Below are positions 12,112-22,699 of a stretch of DNA of 64,000 nucleotides, piece by piece. Under the pieces are notes generated by a model that made no database searches, was not told the origin of the DNA, and saw only the letters and a program-made list of their open reading frames with translations. This DNA comes from Lutraria lutraria. Taxonomy: Eukaryota > Mollusca > Bivalvia > Venerida > Mactridae. Position 1 is the stretch's first letter. The number at the start of each line of letters is the position of its first letter. Where the stretch lies: positions 5,818,501 through 5,882,500 of the forward strand of contig OZ026848.1 in NCBI GenBank assembly GCA_964023205.1, read 5' to 3'. A program made the position numbers and the translations under genes.

Positions 12112-12526
12112 TTCCCCCATAGTATCATGAAAATCTGGTTTCCACATAGTATCATTTCTTTATTTTGTCATGTTCATTCCACATTTCTAAATAATATTCC
12201 ATTTAGAATGTTGTACTAATACTATACGTCTATGGCTACAAATGGTCATTTTATAACTTGTTCCCCTTTAGTACCACGGCTTTTAATGAAAAAGTCTGTC
12301 CACTTCAAATTTCTCTGCAGGGTCTTCGGACAAACTACGACAGTAACAATGCTAATTTTGGTACTGATGGATTCGGAAAATTGTTGACTGGAACATGGGC
12401 TACATGAAAAAATCGCAACATTTGAACTTTCGGCGAAAAATACGACTTACCTGCGAACTTGTGTGCGTCGCCATTAGTCTCGACCCTTTAGTATCAAAAC
12501 AATATACCACGTGATTATAGGCCTTG
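12112..12526 (-). repeat. Right inverted-repeat arm with mirrored first exon
   Basis: This is the reverse complement of the left arm. It keeps CACGTG, the ATG and the splice donor: exon 12474 to 12451 codes MATHTSSQ (one change from the left copy) and ends CAG|GTAAGT. Both arms can therefore supply an identical spliced leader exon pointing inward. Confidence 0.85.
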
Positions 12527-12531
12527 TAACC
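12527..12531. repeat. Right 5-bp target-site duplication (TAACC)
   Basis: This is the second copy of the duplication at 9937-9941. Confidence 0.75.
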
Positions 12532-12689
12532 GGTGTAAGGAGTTTGGCAGTATAGTTCGACCATGAGTTTTGAGCCGTGACGAAATTATTCTGAATAATC
12601 CACTAAGTCAAATAGGGGAAGCAGATATTCGGAACAAATCTGACTCAAACATATTGATGAGATAAATTTATGGTACTCGACGAGTGTCT

Positions 12690-12775
12690 GTAATGCTGGC
12701 ACAATAGGTAGAGCGCATTAGCACATACTGTCGTATTAAATTAGGTCCGAGTTCATTACCAGTTTCAAGCCCGCT
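12690..12775 (+). repeat. Degraded tRNA-derived SINE fragment
   Basis: An A-box-like 'ggcacaataggtagagcgc' (12698-12716) is followed 27 bases later by a B-box-like 'aggtccgagttcattacc' (12743-12760). This is the spacing of a tRNA promoter. The anticodon arm does not fold and no tail is definable. Confidence 0.45.
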
Positions 12776-13613
12776 TTTTATGCATGTTTTTCTTGGAAGT
12801 ATTTCTTTCTGGTAAAGTATTTATGATAAAAATGTTTTATATAAATTTTGTCATAATAAATTCTTAGTTTTAGAAGTAAAAGTATATTTTAAAAAGAAAT
12901 ATGTTCGATTATTGATTTGATTGCACTAAATATCATCGACGTACTAAGAAAGGATTTTTTAACTTGTATGTAAATAAATTAACTGAATTATATTGCATAA
13001 ATTATATTAATTGATAAGACTAAGTATAAAGCCTACGATTCCTGTGGCAGTTCCATTCCTACAACAATCAAGTGAATGTTCTTTTGACTGAATAAGACAC
13101 AAGACTTGTTTTAGATCCATTCTTGAAGGTCCAAATGGCATTTCGGGAAACGATTTGACTACATTGGTTTCTACTGTCCGCGGTTGGGGAATGTCCGCTA
13201 TATACGAGAAAATTTAAAGAGCCCTTTTCGTAGGTTGTGGACAGATTTCTGTTGTTCACGGGTGTCTGTTAGCACTGGTTAAGTAGTTTTTATTTCTAAG
13301 ACTATGATTGAAATAAAAGAAGTAAATAGTTGGGGTTTATTTTAGATACATAGATATTGATATAGATGTGTATTTACATTATGCGATGAACACGATGACC
13401 GAAGCGAGGTGTGGAACGCCTTCATAAAGGCCTTGGATTTGTACATAGTATATATAGCATGCCCTGGGGGTACACGTATTAACTACGTAGAGGTAAAACA
13501 AGACCTAAATTTGCAAATATATTTATATTACTTTAATTGACGTTTCAAATATTAACAAACTTCACCAACATATTGTATATTATAATGCGAAGCGCCATTG
13601 AAAATTATAATCG

Positions 13614-14100
13614 ATGTGGAGTTACAGTGTAATTAATAGACATGTAAATACTTTCGAAGCCCATTGTTATTCACATTTTGTCAACTTTATCGCGTGTTAT
13701 CGCCGTCGTATAAAAGGTGTCTATTTTGTTAAATGGATTATGTATGGCCTTTACAGGCTGTCATCATCAGACGCATTGCCTCTACTTTTCTTTCGTTCCT
13801 CGGTACCGAGGGATGGAAAACCTACATGATGCGTGGGACGTCATGGGGGGGAGAGGTCCAATAGGGAGAGGCGTCACATTGGTGGATCCATTCTGTGGGG
13901 CCATCAAACCGCGTTGTTGTCGCCAGTATACATTGTTTCTCACCAATATCATGCTCGCTGTCAGAATAAATCAAGAAACCAAAACGGCTCTGGTGCTGAC
14001 CTATTTACGCCCATGAAATCAGAGAGTGACCTCAACAAGATAGTATTGTCTTCAAATACCTCCGAGATCGTTTTCAAACTAAGACTGCCAAGGAAATAAA
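13614..14100. other. GC-richer segment open in several frames
   Basis: This block is visibly less AT-rich than its surroundings. It is open on the plus strand (13717-14016 and 13833-14099) and, in pieces, on the minus strand, where YFLGSLSLKTISEVFEDN... continues to about 13957 before a stop. The minus-strand stretch looks more protein-like, but several stops follow. A decayed mobile-element coding region is the simplest reading, and neither strand can be assigned a family. Confidence 0.35.
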
Positions 14101-14397
14101 GGGTAATCGACAGCTATGCATTAGTGGTATGCAGATTATCGCATAAATTGATAGATGGTAGGCATAAGGTATGGCGTCATCGAGATGAACGTTACATAGA
14201 ATGTTTCATTTGGTATAATAGTATGGTTGGGCATATCATGGCAACCGAAGAAACATTGGCTAGTAGCTGAAGTCAGTCTTACGGCCTAGAGATACATTGA
14301 CTAGGTATTTGTATTATGCGCTGTACCCTTTCTTCTTGATCGCATTGACGTCATATTGTATCAATAGGACAATGCTAGTCCGCATTTAGTCAAAGTA

Positions 14398-14770
14398 TCA
14401 TCTGCTTTCCTGTGCCAACACATTAGGTTCTGCCATAGCGGGCGTCTTCGCCAGACCTGGGGCATAATGAACATTAATGGGATTGGCACAGATGTCTAGT
14501 GCACAGCTAACTCATCATCAACAATGCGCCGGTTATGAAAGCGTTGATTGCCATCTCCAAATACAGGGTCAATAGTATATCTACTCAACTGAGGCATTTG
14601 TGTCAATATATTGTAGTAGAGGCAAATGGCAGCAGCACTCATCACTGGTTGTTGTGAGCTTGCACCATCTAGTCACTTAATTTGAAAGACATAAAAAAAA
14701 TAATTTCCCTGCAGTATGAACACCATCCAGGTAATAGTTGCCTCATTGCCCTCGCCCGCACGGATATATC
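14398..14770 (-). pseudogene. Broken protein-like segment, family unknown
   Basis: Read on the minus strand, 14669 to 14496 is open for 57 codons with strongly protein-like composition (for example PVMSAAAICLYYNILTQM and TIDPVFGDGNQRFHNRR). It ends at a TAG (14496-14498). A second open stretch in another frame (NPINVHYAPGLAKTPAMAEP) runs from about there to a TGA at 14398-14400, which suggests a small indel between them. A further open stretch lies upstream at 14760-14701. No motif identifies the family. Together with the neighbouring GC-rich block it is probably a pseudogenised transposon or viral insertion rather than a host gene. Confidence 0.4.
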
Positions 14771-15059
14771 CTGTTTTTTAGTAGTGGCTACCTATTGATT
14801 ACAATAGCATTTGAGTGCTTAACATAGACAATTAACGTTTAGCTCAAAATGGTTCCCATGCCAAGTTTCATGACAATGATGACATCAATGTGTTTTTGTT
14901 GTGACTTGACATTCACTTATTTAAATTTAAAGGTTTAGGCTTCAGCATAACAATCAGTCAAACAAACGCATTGCATGCAGTTCCATTAATATATATAATA
15001 TATTATATTAAACTAGGTGTTTTTCAAATACATATGCTCGCTAAACGCCAAATGGATAG

Positions 15060-15400
15060 TAATTTCAGATTTTTAATCGGTCAAGAGCTTGACCGTAAAA
15101 CCTTCTGATCTCGTAATCAGTTAGGGTCATCTTGTAATGTAATGATCCTTCTCCATATCTAATCCGAGGACCATAGGCAAAATTACTCACTAGTTATTGG
15201 CAAAAAAAGTTTTCGCGTTGAATATCACTGTCACCGAAGAACATAGGTCAGATTCTTATGTTGTAGATCATCGTGACCTTTAACTTTGACCTACCGACCT
15301 TAAAACCTAAATGAGTAACTTACATGTGATGACCAACCTCTCAACCCTTCTTCGAAGCGTGAGACCATACTGAATAAAATATGTTCAGTGATATTTCAGT
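15060..15400 (+). repeat. Bivalve 'gtgacctttgacct' repeat, degenerate copy
   Basis: Contains 'gtgacctttaactttgacct' + 'accgaccttaaaacc', then 'gtgatgaccaacctctcaaccc'. This is the order of an abundant bivalve repeat recalled as 'gtgacctttgacctagtgacct...gtcatgaccaacctccc'. It is followed by 'aaaatggccgccatttgg' at about 15424, a short palindromic string common in MITEs. Family recognition is from memory. Confidence 0.5.
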
Positions 15401-15620
15401 AAAAAGAAAGAAATTCCTACTTGAAAATGGCCGCCATTTGGAAAATCAAAATGGCTAACGTGCCTTTTGGGGAAAAGGACACACTGAACTACATCTGTGC
15501 CAATTTTGGTGCTTGTATCACAAGCAGAAAGATTTTGAGATATTTTCTACTTAATATGCCCAGTTAACGTGCCAAAAATAGAAACAGAATGGATGAAATA
15601 TCGATTTTTCTTTGGGCTGG

Positions 15621-18600
15621 CTTTCTACCCGTCATAATTTAATCTTTTTCTAATCAAATTTTATGTATTTTTACATCATCTTTAAGCTTTATAATTTGTA
15701 TATTTATTACGCAAAAACATATTTTAATATATTTTAATAACTTTTTTGTTGATTTTAATGATTATACACTACTAGTATTTGCGAAAAAAATCGGTATTTT
15801 AATGCGAGTAATTAAATCATAATTTAATAAATGAAGTAAATGCTAAATCCAATTCTGATTTAATAAAAGCGTCATAATTAATATCTAACATTTAATGATA
15901 TAGCAGAAATATTCTATGTGAAGTATTTCCAGTCGCGAAGCTACCGGTACTTCCATCCTTTGATTTCTCAATGTGCTTGTTTTATTCCGCTGTTAAATAA
16001 TAAAAGATCACCCTTATCTTTACAGAAAAATATTTTTTGTAATGATTTGCAAGACCATGACCGACATTATTCCGAGGCGCTCCTTGTATTTTTTAATGTA
16101 TCATGTCAATTCAAAAGTATTAACTGTCAAATCCCACAATAAAGCAGAGATCAGCTGTTCGTATATGATGTTCAGTGATTTATTGTCAATTTTGATTGGC
16201 ATGTATTATTACGCTTGTAAATTCAATGTCACGGGTGAGCGATGGGAGATTATTTCACGAGAAAAATATATTTAACATACACGAATATGAGACAAAATTC
16301 TTCACGGCCATTATATGCAATCATACCGTGAGGCTGGCTTGTGACAGTCGTAAAAAAATTGTCATATTCGAAATAATTTCAAATTTCAAGACCTGATTGG
16401 TTAGATAGACAGATTGATGGATGAATGGATGGATTTTGGCAATACCTGATACATGGTGAAATACATAAAATATAAGAAAACAATCTTTAAAATATAATTT
16501 AGAAAATACTATGCCATAAACACCAGAACCAGGATTAACACAAGAAGTGACGACACTTCTTTCCATTGTGGAAACTATTCCTTATGTATACATACGAAAT
16601 GGATAATGAGAAATGAAAAGTTTCAAATATGTGAACAATATCCTATAATCATACACATTGAAAACTACTAACCACTGACAGAGTAAATCACCGTTAGGTA
16701 TATTGTAATGTCGTGTTATGCTATTCAAAGTATACATTTCATTCAAAGTGTATTTTGTTTAGCGGGATTCGCAATCTTCTCAAAAGGTAGAATGCCATGA
16801 ATATGCCTGAGTGCATAAAAACGCGAAAGTTTCTTGACGCGAAAGTTTCTGGGTTTACAGTATATTAGCCTCATTTATGTATTTTTCAACATTCGGACTA
16901 ACGGAATAGTTGTATACTTCCTGCAGAGTCCTGGAATTTATTCACGTCTCTTGTTCGTGCTTCAGAACTTCGACGAGATGATCTTATAACTGACCATTGA
17001 TTAAGTAAAAACAATATTCTATCTTTCGTCTTGCGAAGTGTGTGAGTGAATGCATGTCGTTCATTATATTATATAACGTTTGGTATACATTTGTATTTGA
17101 AAAAAAAATGGGTAATAGAAAGTATTTTTTTGGTAAAACAAAAATTATTTTGTGTACATAACAATTATGTAGAATAACGACATAGCGTCTATACATGTAC
17201 AATGTTGTTCGGTGTTAAACGTAGATGAAAACATGTGCCCTTTTCTGTACTATATACTGTGCAATCACCCTAAAACAGCCATCAATAATTTGGGCTGCTA
17301 GTATACTGGCTGTAACAGGGAGGTGGCTGTTGTTTGGAGGTGACCGTCCATGGAGGATTTACTGTTCTATGTTCACCTCTTGCTATTGTCATAAAACATG
17401 ATCATTTAGTTTCAAATCTGTGATTTCTTTTAATGTTAACTGACGAACTTTTCTGTGATCATCACATTATTAATGTCTAGCACGACATTACCGCATATAA
17501 CATAATTAATGCGATATTTAATGTTATCAGTATATTGCATGATTCATATAACGGATGATGCCTTAGAATGAGTCAACCATGTAAATTTGAAATGCCTTCA
17601 TTCATTTTTGGAAGCTGAACTACGGTTAGTCTGGATTACCTGCCCCTGACACTATACGTGCTAGGCGAATAATTGAAGGAATATTAGACCGAGAACCAGC
17701 TTATAAACTATAGTGTGTTTGGATCCCATCGTGAATAGAATAGATTGATACGTGCTGAAGCTGTCCAGGTGGCTTTCACGATGATGGGTAGTTCTGAAAA
17801 ATCAAATGATATCAGCTGATGGTGTGACATTGAACACCAGAGTTATTATAATAATGTGCTTTTGATCAATCAGTTATATAGCTTTATTATTTTCAACTAC
17901 TTTGAAAAGTTTCGTGTCTAACCTAATAGGTCTCTTGAGTATCTGATAAATCACGTGACTTGAAACAGGACTAAGTGTTGTAATCCCAGTGATGTCTTGT
18001 TTGGGCGTGTCGGTGCCTAAAGTCAGCAACTTGCTGCATGACAATGCATCACTTCTTTTCCTGTTTATTTATCTATAGTTTACGTGGTTCTTTCAAGAAG
18101 TAAAATAATTATTTTACTGCATAAAAGCAGGAAATCGCTTTCCGCAAATGATCTAAATTCCATTGTGAACAAAATAATATTTAGCGTAGAAAGCTCACCT
18201 AGTTGTTTGTGATGCTTCAAAGGAATTTATATATTCTTTCAATACCAAATTGAATGAACACTAGCACTGCAAGTAATGTCGACGGTATTTGGGACCGGAA
18301 ATTGCATCACTAGATCTTTAAACATAAAGGTGTTTGGAGAGCCAGATAACAATCCTTTGTTTATTTAGTATTTTCTTATCACGAATGGCATTTGTCGAAC
18401 TTTGCAAATCGGTTCAGATATTTTCGCCCAATTAGGGACCGTAAATTTCGCATGAAACATGCTATATAACAGAACAACAAAAATGTTTAGCAAAGCAAAC
18501 AACAAGTCGTCATCTGCTCGGCATTCTTAGATTATGCGTGAAATTTTTTATCAGTTAGAAAAGTGTTTATTTTAATTTACAAATCTTTGCTAAAGTATTA

Positions 18601-19600
18601 AATATACCGAAGTCAACGACAGGCGTTCCATTATGTGTACATACATGTGATAAAATGACAGAATTGTTAAACGGTGATTTTGCGGCACTTTTAGCGGTTG
18701 AAGAATATTTCATAGAAACTAAATGTGCTCATCACGCGAACAAGAGACAATCTTCTATTTATGACGACATTTGCAATTATTTGATGCAGCAAGTAATGAC
18801 AAAAGTCATTAGTTTACTGCAACGTCGCAATAACGATAGAATATCATGTTCTCAGTGGATACAGAATCATTAACTAACGTCTTCAGTCGAATGGGAAAAA
18901 AATAATGAGACTGTTCCACAGATAATACATAACGTATACGATCAAGTCAATGTCGTCTGTTTATTCGATCTAGTGTGGAATATGTCGGTAGAAGATATAA
19001 ATTTTCGCCATTTTATAATACTGACAAACACAGTTATCATTTTCGTCACACCAACACACGTGGTATTTAGAACAATTGACAACCAAAGATGTGATATGTA
19101 TTTGACATTTAAATGACGCATAATAGAAACATGCAAAGTCCCTGAATTCAGACTTTTGTCCTTAAAAAAGGTCCTCTTAACGTTTCTTGAGAAGGTCTAG
19201 TTCAGTATCTTTCCATTCTTGAAGTCGTCTGTAGTACGTGTAAATAGAGCCCTAACAAATTTCCTTTCGATCAATTCAAATGCTGTGGTCTGGAAACTAC
19301 ATTGTATATTAAGTCCTTCTTTTCAATATGATTCGTTGATCGCATATCTGCCATCTGAAAGACGAACGACCAAACTAGACGTTTGACATTGTCATCTGAT
19401 ATCTGTCAATCAAACTATGATGGTGCTGAATATGCAGTTTCATTTCACCGACAGTTTGAAAGCAACTATACGATGGATGACCCTGTATTGTCAAATTTCT
19501 TCACAATTCATCAGATCAACAGTCTATTTATCATCACAATTCTTGTAAGTAACAAATAGAACCAATTTAACAGCGAAATCAATCAGCTTTGGCAGATACC
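15621..19600. other. Mostly featureless AT-rich DNA
   Basis: No supported exon. A fragment at about 16813-16862 (acgcgaaagtttcttgacgcg ending tttacagta) resembles the right end of a TA-type MITE without a visible partner. At 17250-17372 the strings 'gtttggaggtgaccg' and 'tggaggatttactgttct' resemble the family at 37040 and 43896, so a partial copy is likely. Confidence 0.35.
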
Positions 19601-19611
19601 AATGAATAATG

Positions 19612-19858
19612 CCAAGTGTCTGGCTATTTTCATACTGTTTTCACTTTGAAATTCACTTCCGGTATGACGCCATTAACCGGAAGTAAATAAATGTACTTCC
19701 GTTAGCACAATGAAAACCTGATGTCGTCTACATTTAATGACAGCAAACATATTCATTATTATCTGTTCATATTATAGACGACAGCTCTACAGAGAAATTG
19801 GATATTTTGACTTTCAATCAAATGGCTGCCGCTGAGAAAAGCTAATTATGTTGTTTTA
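19612..19858 (+). repeat. Dispersed 'ccggtatgacgcca' repeat, copy 2
   Basis: This is the second copy of the repeat at 5050-5285 and shares the ttccgg...accgga...gtaaataaatgta core and the flanking 'gaaattggatat' and 'tttcaatcaaatgg' strings. A partial third copy ('attaaatggttactgctggga') lies at about 20530-20575. Confidence 0.5.
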
Positions 19859-20579
19859 CGGTCACAAGTTAGTCCTTCTGCAATAATGAACAATCGACGT
19901 TCAGCGCATATATTGTTTCGGATTGCAAAAGCTGAAACATAGTTATAACAGGAAAGTCATACACGCAGAACGATACAAAACTAATGATAATTTGGGACAA
20001 TCGAGATCTGAAGGGTATGTGTATGCGGGGGGAGGGGCACGGAACAACGCGGCAATGTTTCGGGGTCGGGTAAAAACCTAAAACTGTTAAGACATGGGGT
20101 ACTGGAATGTTTACAGTGCCAATACTCATATCATATTGATAGTAATGAAGTTTTAAGTGTGTTCGGATACTGTACATACGAGTGTGAAATGCGTAGTTTT
20201 GTCGAATGTTAAGTATGTAAAGTCACATAACTGTTGCAACAATCTGTGAAGTGTAGTATTTTATAGAAGTATACCCAAAGTCTCTTAGAATAGACGTCCC
20301 CGTTATGGAGGTTATTAGTTTTAAGAATAAAAAGAAAGTTAAGAGAATCCGATTTACGGGATGCTGCACGGTTTGGAACAAAGGTAGTTTCGTAAGGATC
20401 AGTTGTTAGATTAAGATTCTTTGTTTGTTCTGATAATAAAAGAAATATTTGGCTACTGAAGAGAATAAAACCATATATATATGGTCGCCATTTATTGAAA
20501 GGCACTTCTGTAAAGTAATAGAATATGTTTTATTCTAATTAAATGGTTACTGCTGGGAAATTCTGATTATGCCGCCTAT

Positions 20580-21600
20580 ATCCACAGTAGTCAATCGCGG
20601 TCAGTGGCAAACAATTTATTTATTTTGCGCATTTTGATGCAAACTGTTTATATTTCTATGGCAACTGTTTCAATAAACACATATTTGGTATCAACTATTA
20701 GAAATATAAAGCTTCTGCTGTTTATGTTAATGGGAGTCAAACGCAAACATGTCTCAAAACAGGCAATGTGTTAGAAATTTATCAATTAATAAGTGGTGCA
20801 CGCCACAGGGAAATGCCACGTTCTTAAAGCAATCTATCCCACACAAAGTACAGAATTTGAAGAACAAACAACATTACATCATAGCTAGACTAGATGTAAA
20901 GTGATCAATCAAAAAAAATAAAAAAGTAGTAAAATGAAAGTAATTTTGAATGTTTCTCTCCAAGATTCTCAGTTGCCATTCTGGAGTTGCGTCCCTTAAA
21001 TAAAAAACCTCGGATTTTTTATCACCAATATTTGTATAAACAAACATATTTGTTTTCGACAAGGATCGCAAAATTCAGGAGTGTTCTTGTTATGTTATGT
21101 GACATTTACTTTAACGGCAACATAAAGTCGTCATTTTTGTTCACATAAGATACAAATAAACAACATTTAATCACTCGTGTCTTGGTTGTATCCTGTTATG
21201 ACTGTCAACGGTATTACAGAGAGAATACGTGAAACGCCAATATGTTTACAATAATACAACTTCGTGAATGATATATGATGAATTGACAAATTATCAGGAT
21301 AAGATAAAAGGTAAACTGTCGGATGCGTGAAATGTCACATATTTAAAACTAGTGCTACAATTATTGCATATCAAGTATATTACTTTACTAATAATTTGAA
21401 TGATAAAATCACCGAATATTACAGAGAAATGTTTCTTAATCAGTTTGCCACTAAACTTTTTGCGTGGCAATTTATTTTGATTGAAGAGATATCTTTCTCT
21501 TCGTATATTTTTGAATAGTAAACGCATGACATGTGTTGACAATCCAATCTAGTAAGTCTTAATCTGTTATATACAAATCATTTAATATGACTGCAAATCC
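20580..21600. other. Featureless AT-rich DNA
   Basis: No exon, repeat array or RNA gene is recognisable here. Confidence 0.35.
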
Positions 21601-21601
21601 T

Positions 21602-21850
21602 TCACACAGATAATAGCATATGTTTTTGGAAATAGACGCTAAGCCTTTTGAAAGCAGAATTGTGTGGTGAAGAGTTTATCTCACAAATCTCAGGACGAAG
21701 TACTTCATGGGCATTATCTTCTGCCAAAAATTCAAGCATAAACGTATTTGTATCAAATCTGCAAACCCTTTGCTTACCCGGGGCTAACACAACTGGCTTT
21801 AGTTCACATTGGGGAATTTTCTCAGAGGTGTTTTTTGTGAGAAGGTCCAT
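21602..21850 (-). CDS. Hypothetical protein-like ORF, 82 codons
   Basis: The frame runs on the minus strand from ATG to TGA. Codon use looks coding (many purine-first codons), and residues such as LKPVVLAPGKQRVCRFDTN and EFLAEDNAHEVLRPEICEI look like a folded soluble protein, with no membrane segment. It has an in-frame stop just upstream of the ATG, so if it is one exon the start is local. No motif or family is recognised. It lies 340 bases from another minus-strand candidate (22190-22465) and the two could be exons of one gene or parts of one old element. Chance cannot be excluded at this length. Confidence 0.35.
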   Translation of the reverse strand: MDLLTKNTSEKIPQCELKPVVLAPGKQRVCRFDTNTFMLEFLAEDNAHEVLRPEICEINSSPHNSAFKRLSVYFQKHMLLSV

Positions 21851-22189
21851 CGCCTACCGTACAGCTGCAACGTATAATGTGACTTGATTCCACCGAAAGC
21901 TTCTTGTGTTTTGTCTTTGTTTGTTTGGAATACATATATTTAATGGTGTCTTAAATTCATGGAATACACAAATACAGGTGACAGATTTAATATAAAACTT
22001 GAGTAGTGTAATTATACCTGTTCTGTTGCACTGAATGATATTTTGAGATCATAAGTCAGCTTAATTTCAGGAATACTTTTTTGATCATCATGACACTTAT
22101 ATTAACACATACCGCTGTATTTTAAGATTCATATCTTTTGTTGGCAGGTTTCAGATGTAGAAAAAGAAAGAAATAATTGTGCATACCAT

Positions 22190-22465
22190 TTATTCTTCAC
22201 GTTTCAAACCGTCTCCAGAAATTTTCACTTCGTCAGTGTATCGACCAGTTTGCACCTCCAAACTAAAGATCGTCTGCTTATTGCACTTTCTCTTCCTACA
22301 AAACGTACGTTTTATGTCACCAGTTATCTTTTTTATTACTTCCTCAACCATAAACGTTTTGCTTCTCTTCCGTAGAAAAAAGAACATTCTACTTAAGTAT
22401 GAACTAGCAAGGGGAAATATTGCGTTATTCATTATTTGAGAAACGCTCTTGCAGAATGCGTACAC
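22190..22465 (-). CDS. Hypothetical protein-like ORF or terminal exon
   Basis: The C-terminal 55 codons (from about EEVIKKITGDIKRTFCRKRK to the stop) have coding-like codon use, are basic, and contain a short RKRK cluster. The stop lies inside GAAGAATAAATGG, so an AATAAA poly(A) signal overlaps the end, as in a compact 3' terminal exon. The N-terminal part of the frame is hydrophobic and less convincing. A possible acceptor is the tttttctacggaag region near 22375. No family is recognised. Confidence 0.3.
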   Translation of the reverse strand: MYAFCKSVSQIMNNAIFPLASSYLSRMFFFLRKRSKTFMVEEVIKKITGDIKRTFCRKRKCNKQTIFSLEVQTGRYTDEVKISGDGLKREE

Positions 22466-22699
22466 AAAGGAACAAACATTGTTTTAACGATATGATCCAC
22501 AAAGAAAACCCCAAGTGTTATCACAGCAAACTTATGACTAGACTTAGCCTAGGATATATGACAAACAGCAAATGTAACGTTGCAAAGCAGACCAATCTAA
22601 TAATCTATAATTATTGTAGACATTTGTATCCCCTAAAACGTGTCGAGACGAAATTTGCCAGCCACGTGGTGTCCCGAGGTGATGGTTAATTGAGTGTGA

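Larger units (their letters stand above)
9942..12526. mobile_element. Long-terminal-inverted-repeat DNA element, 2585 bp
   Basis: The two ends are reverse complements: left arm 9942-10402, right arm 12112-12526, both starting CAAGGCCTATAATCACGTGG at the outer edge. By eye I count about 11 substitutions over about 405 aligned bases, plus one insertion of roughly 46 bp in the left arm. The arms are flanked by a perfect TAACC duplication. Each arm contains an E-box CACGTG about 14 bases from the tip and a full mini first exon with a splice donor. The interior (10403-12111) holds a KSP-repeat open frame on the plus strand and short spliced-looking frames on the minus strand, converging towards about 11.2-11.8 kb. 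No DDE transposase or other known transposon domain is recognisable, so it is either non-autonomous or of a type I do not know. The 5-bp TSD does not match hAT (8), piggyBac (TTAA) or Tc1/mariner (TA), and the termini do not match Transib. Confidence 0.85.

Noticed and set aside
9942..12526. LTR retrotransposon
   Set aside because: The terminal repeats are inverted, not direct, and no gag-pol frame or primer-binding site is present.
14398..14770. Endogenous viral capsid-like fragment
   Set aside because: Considered because of the globular, GC-richer, broken frames, but no motif supports a virus family and a transposon origin is equally likely, so no viral call is made.
19869..20505. Minus-strand ORFs of 102 and 98 codons
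   Set aside because: No motif, mixed hydrophobic and low-complexity composition, and no splice or poly(A) context.
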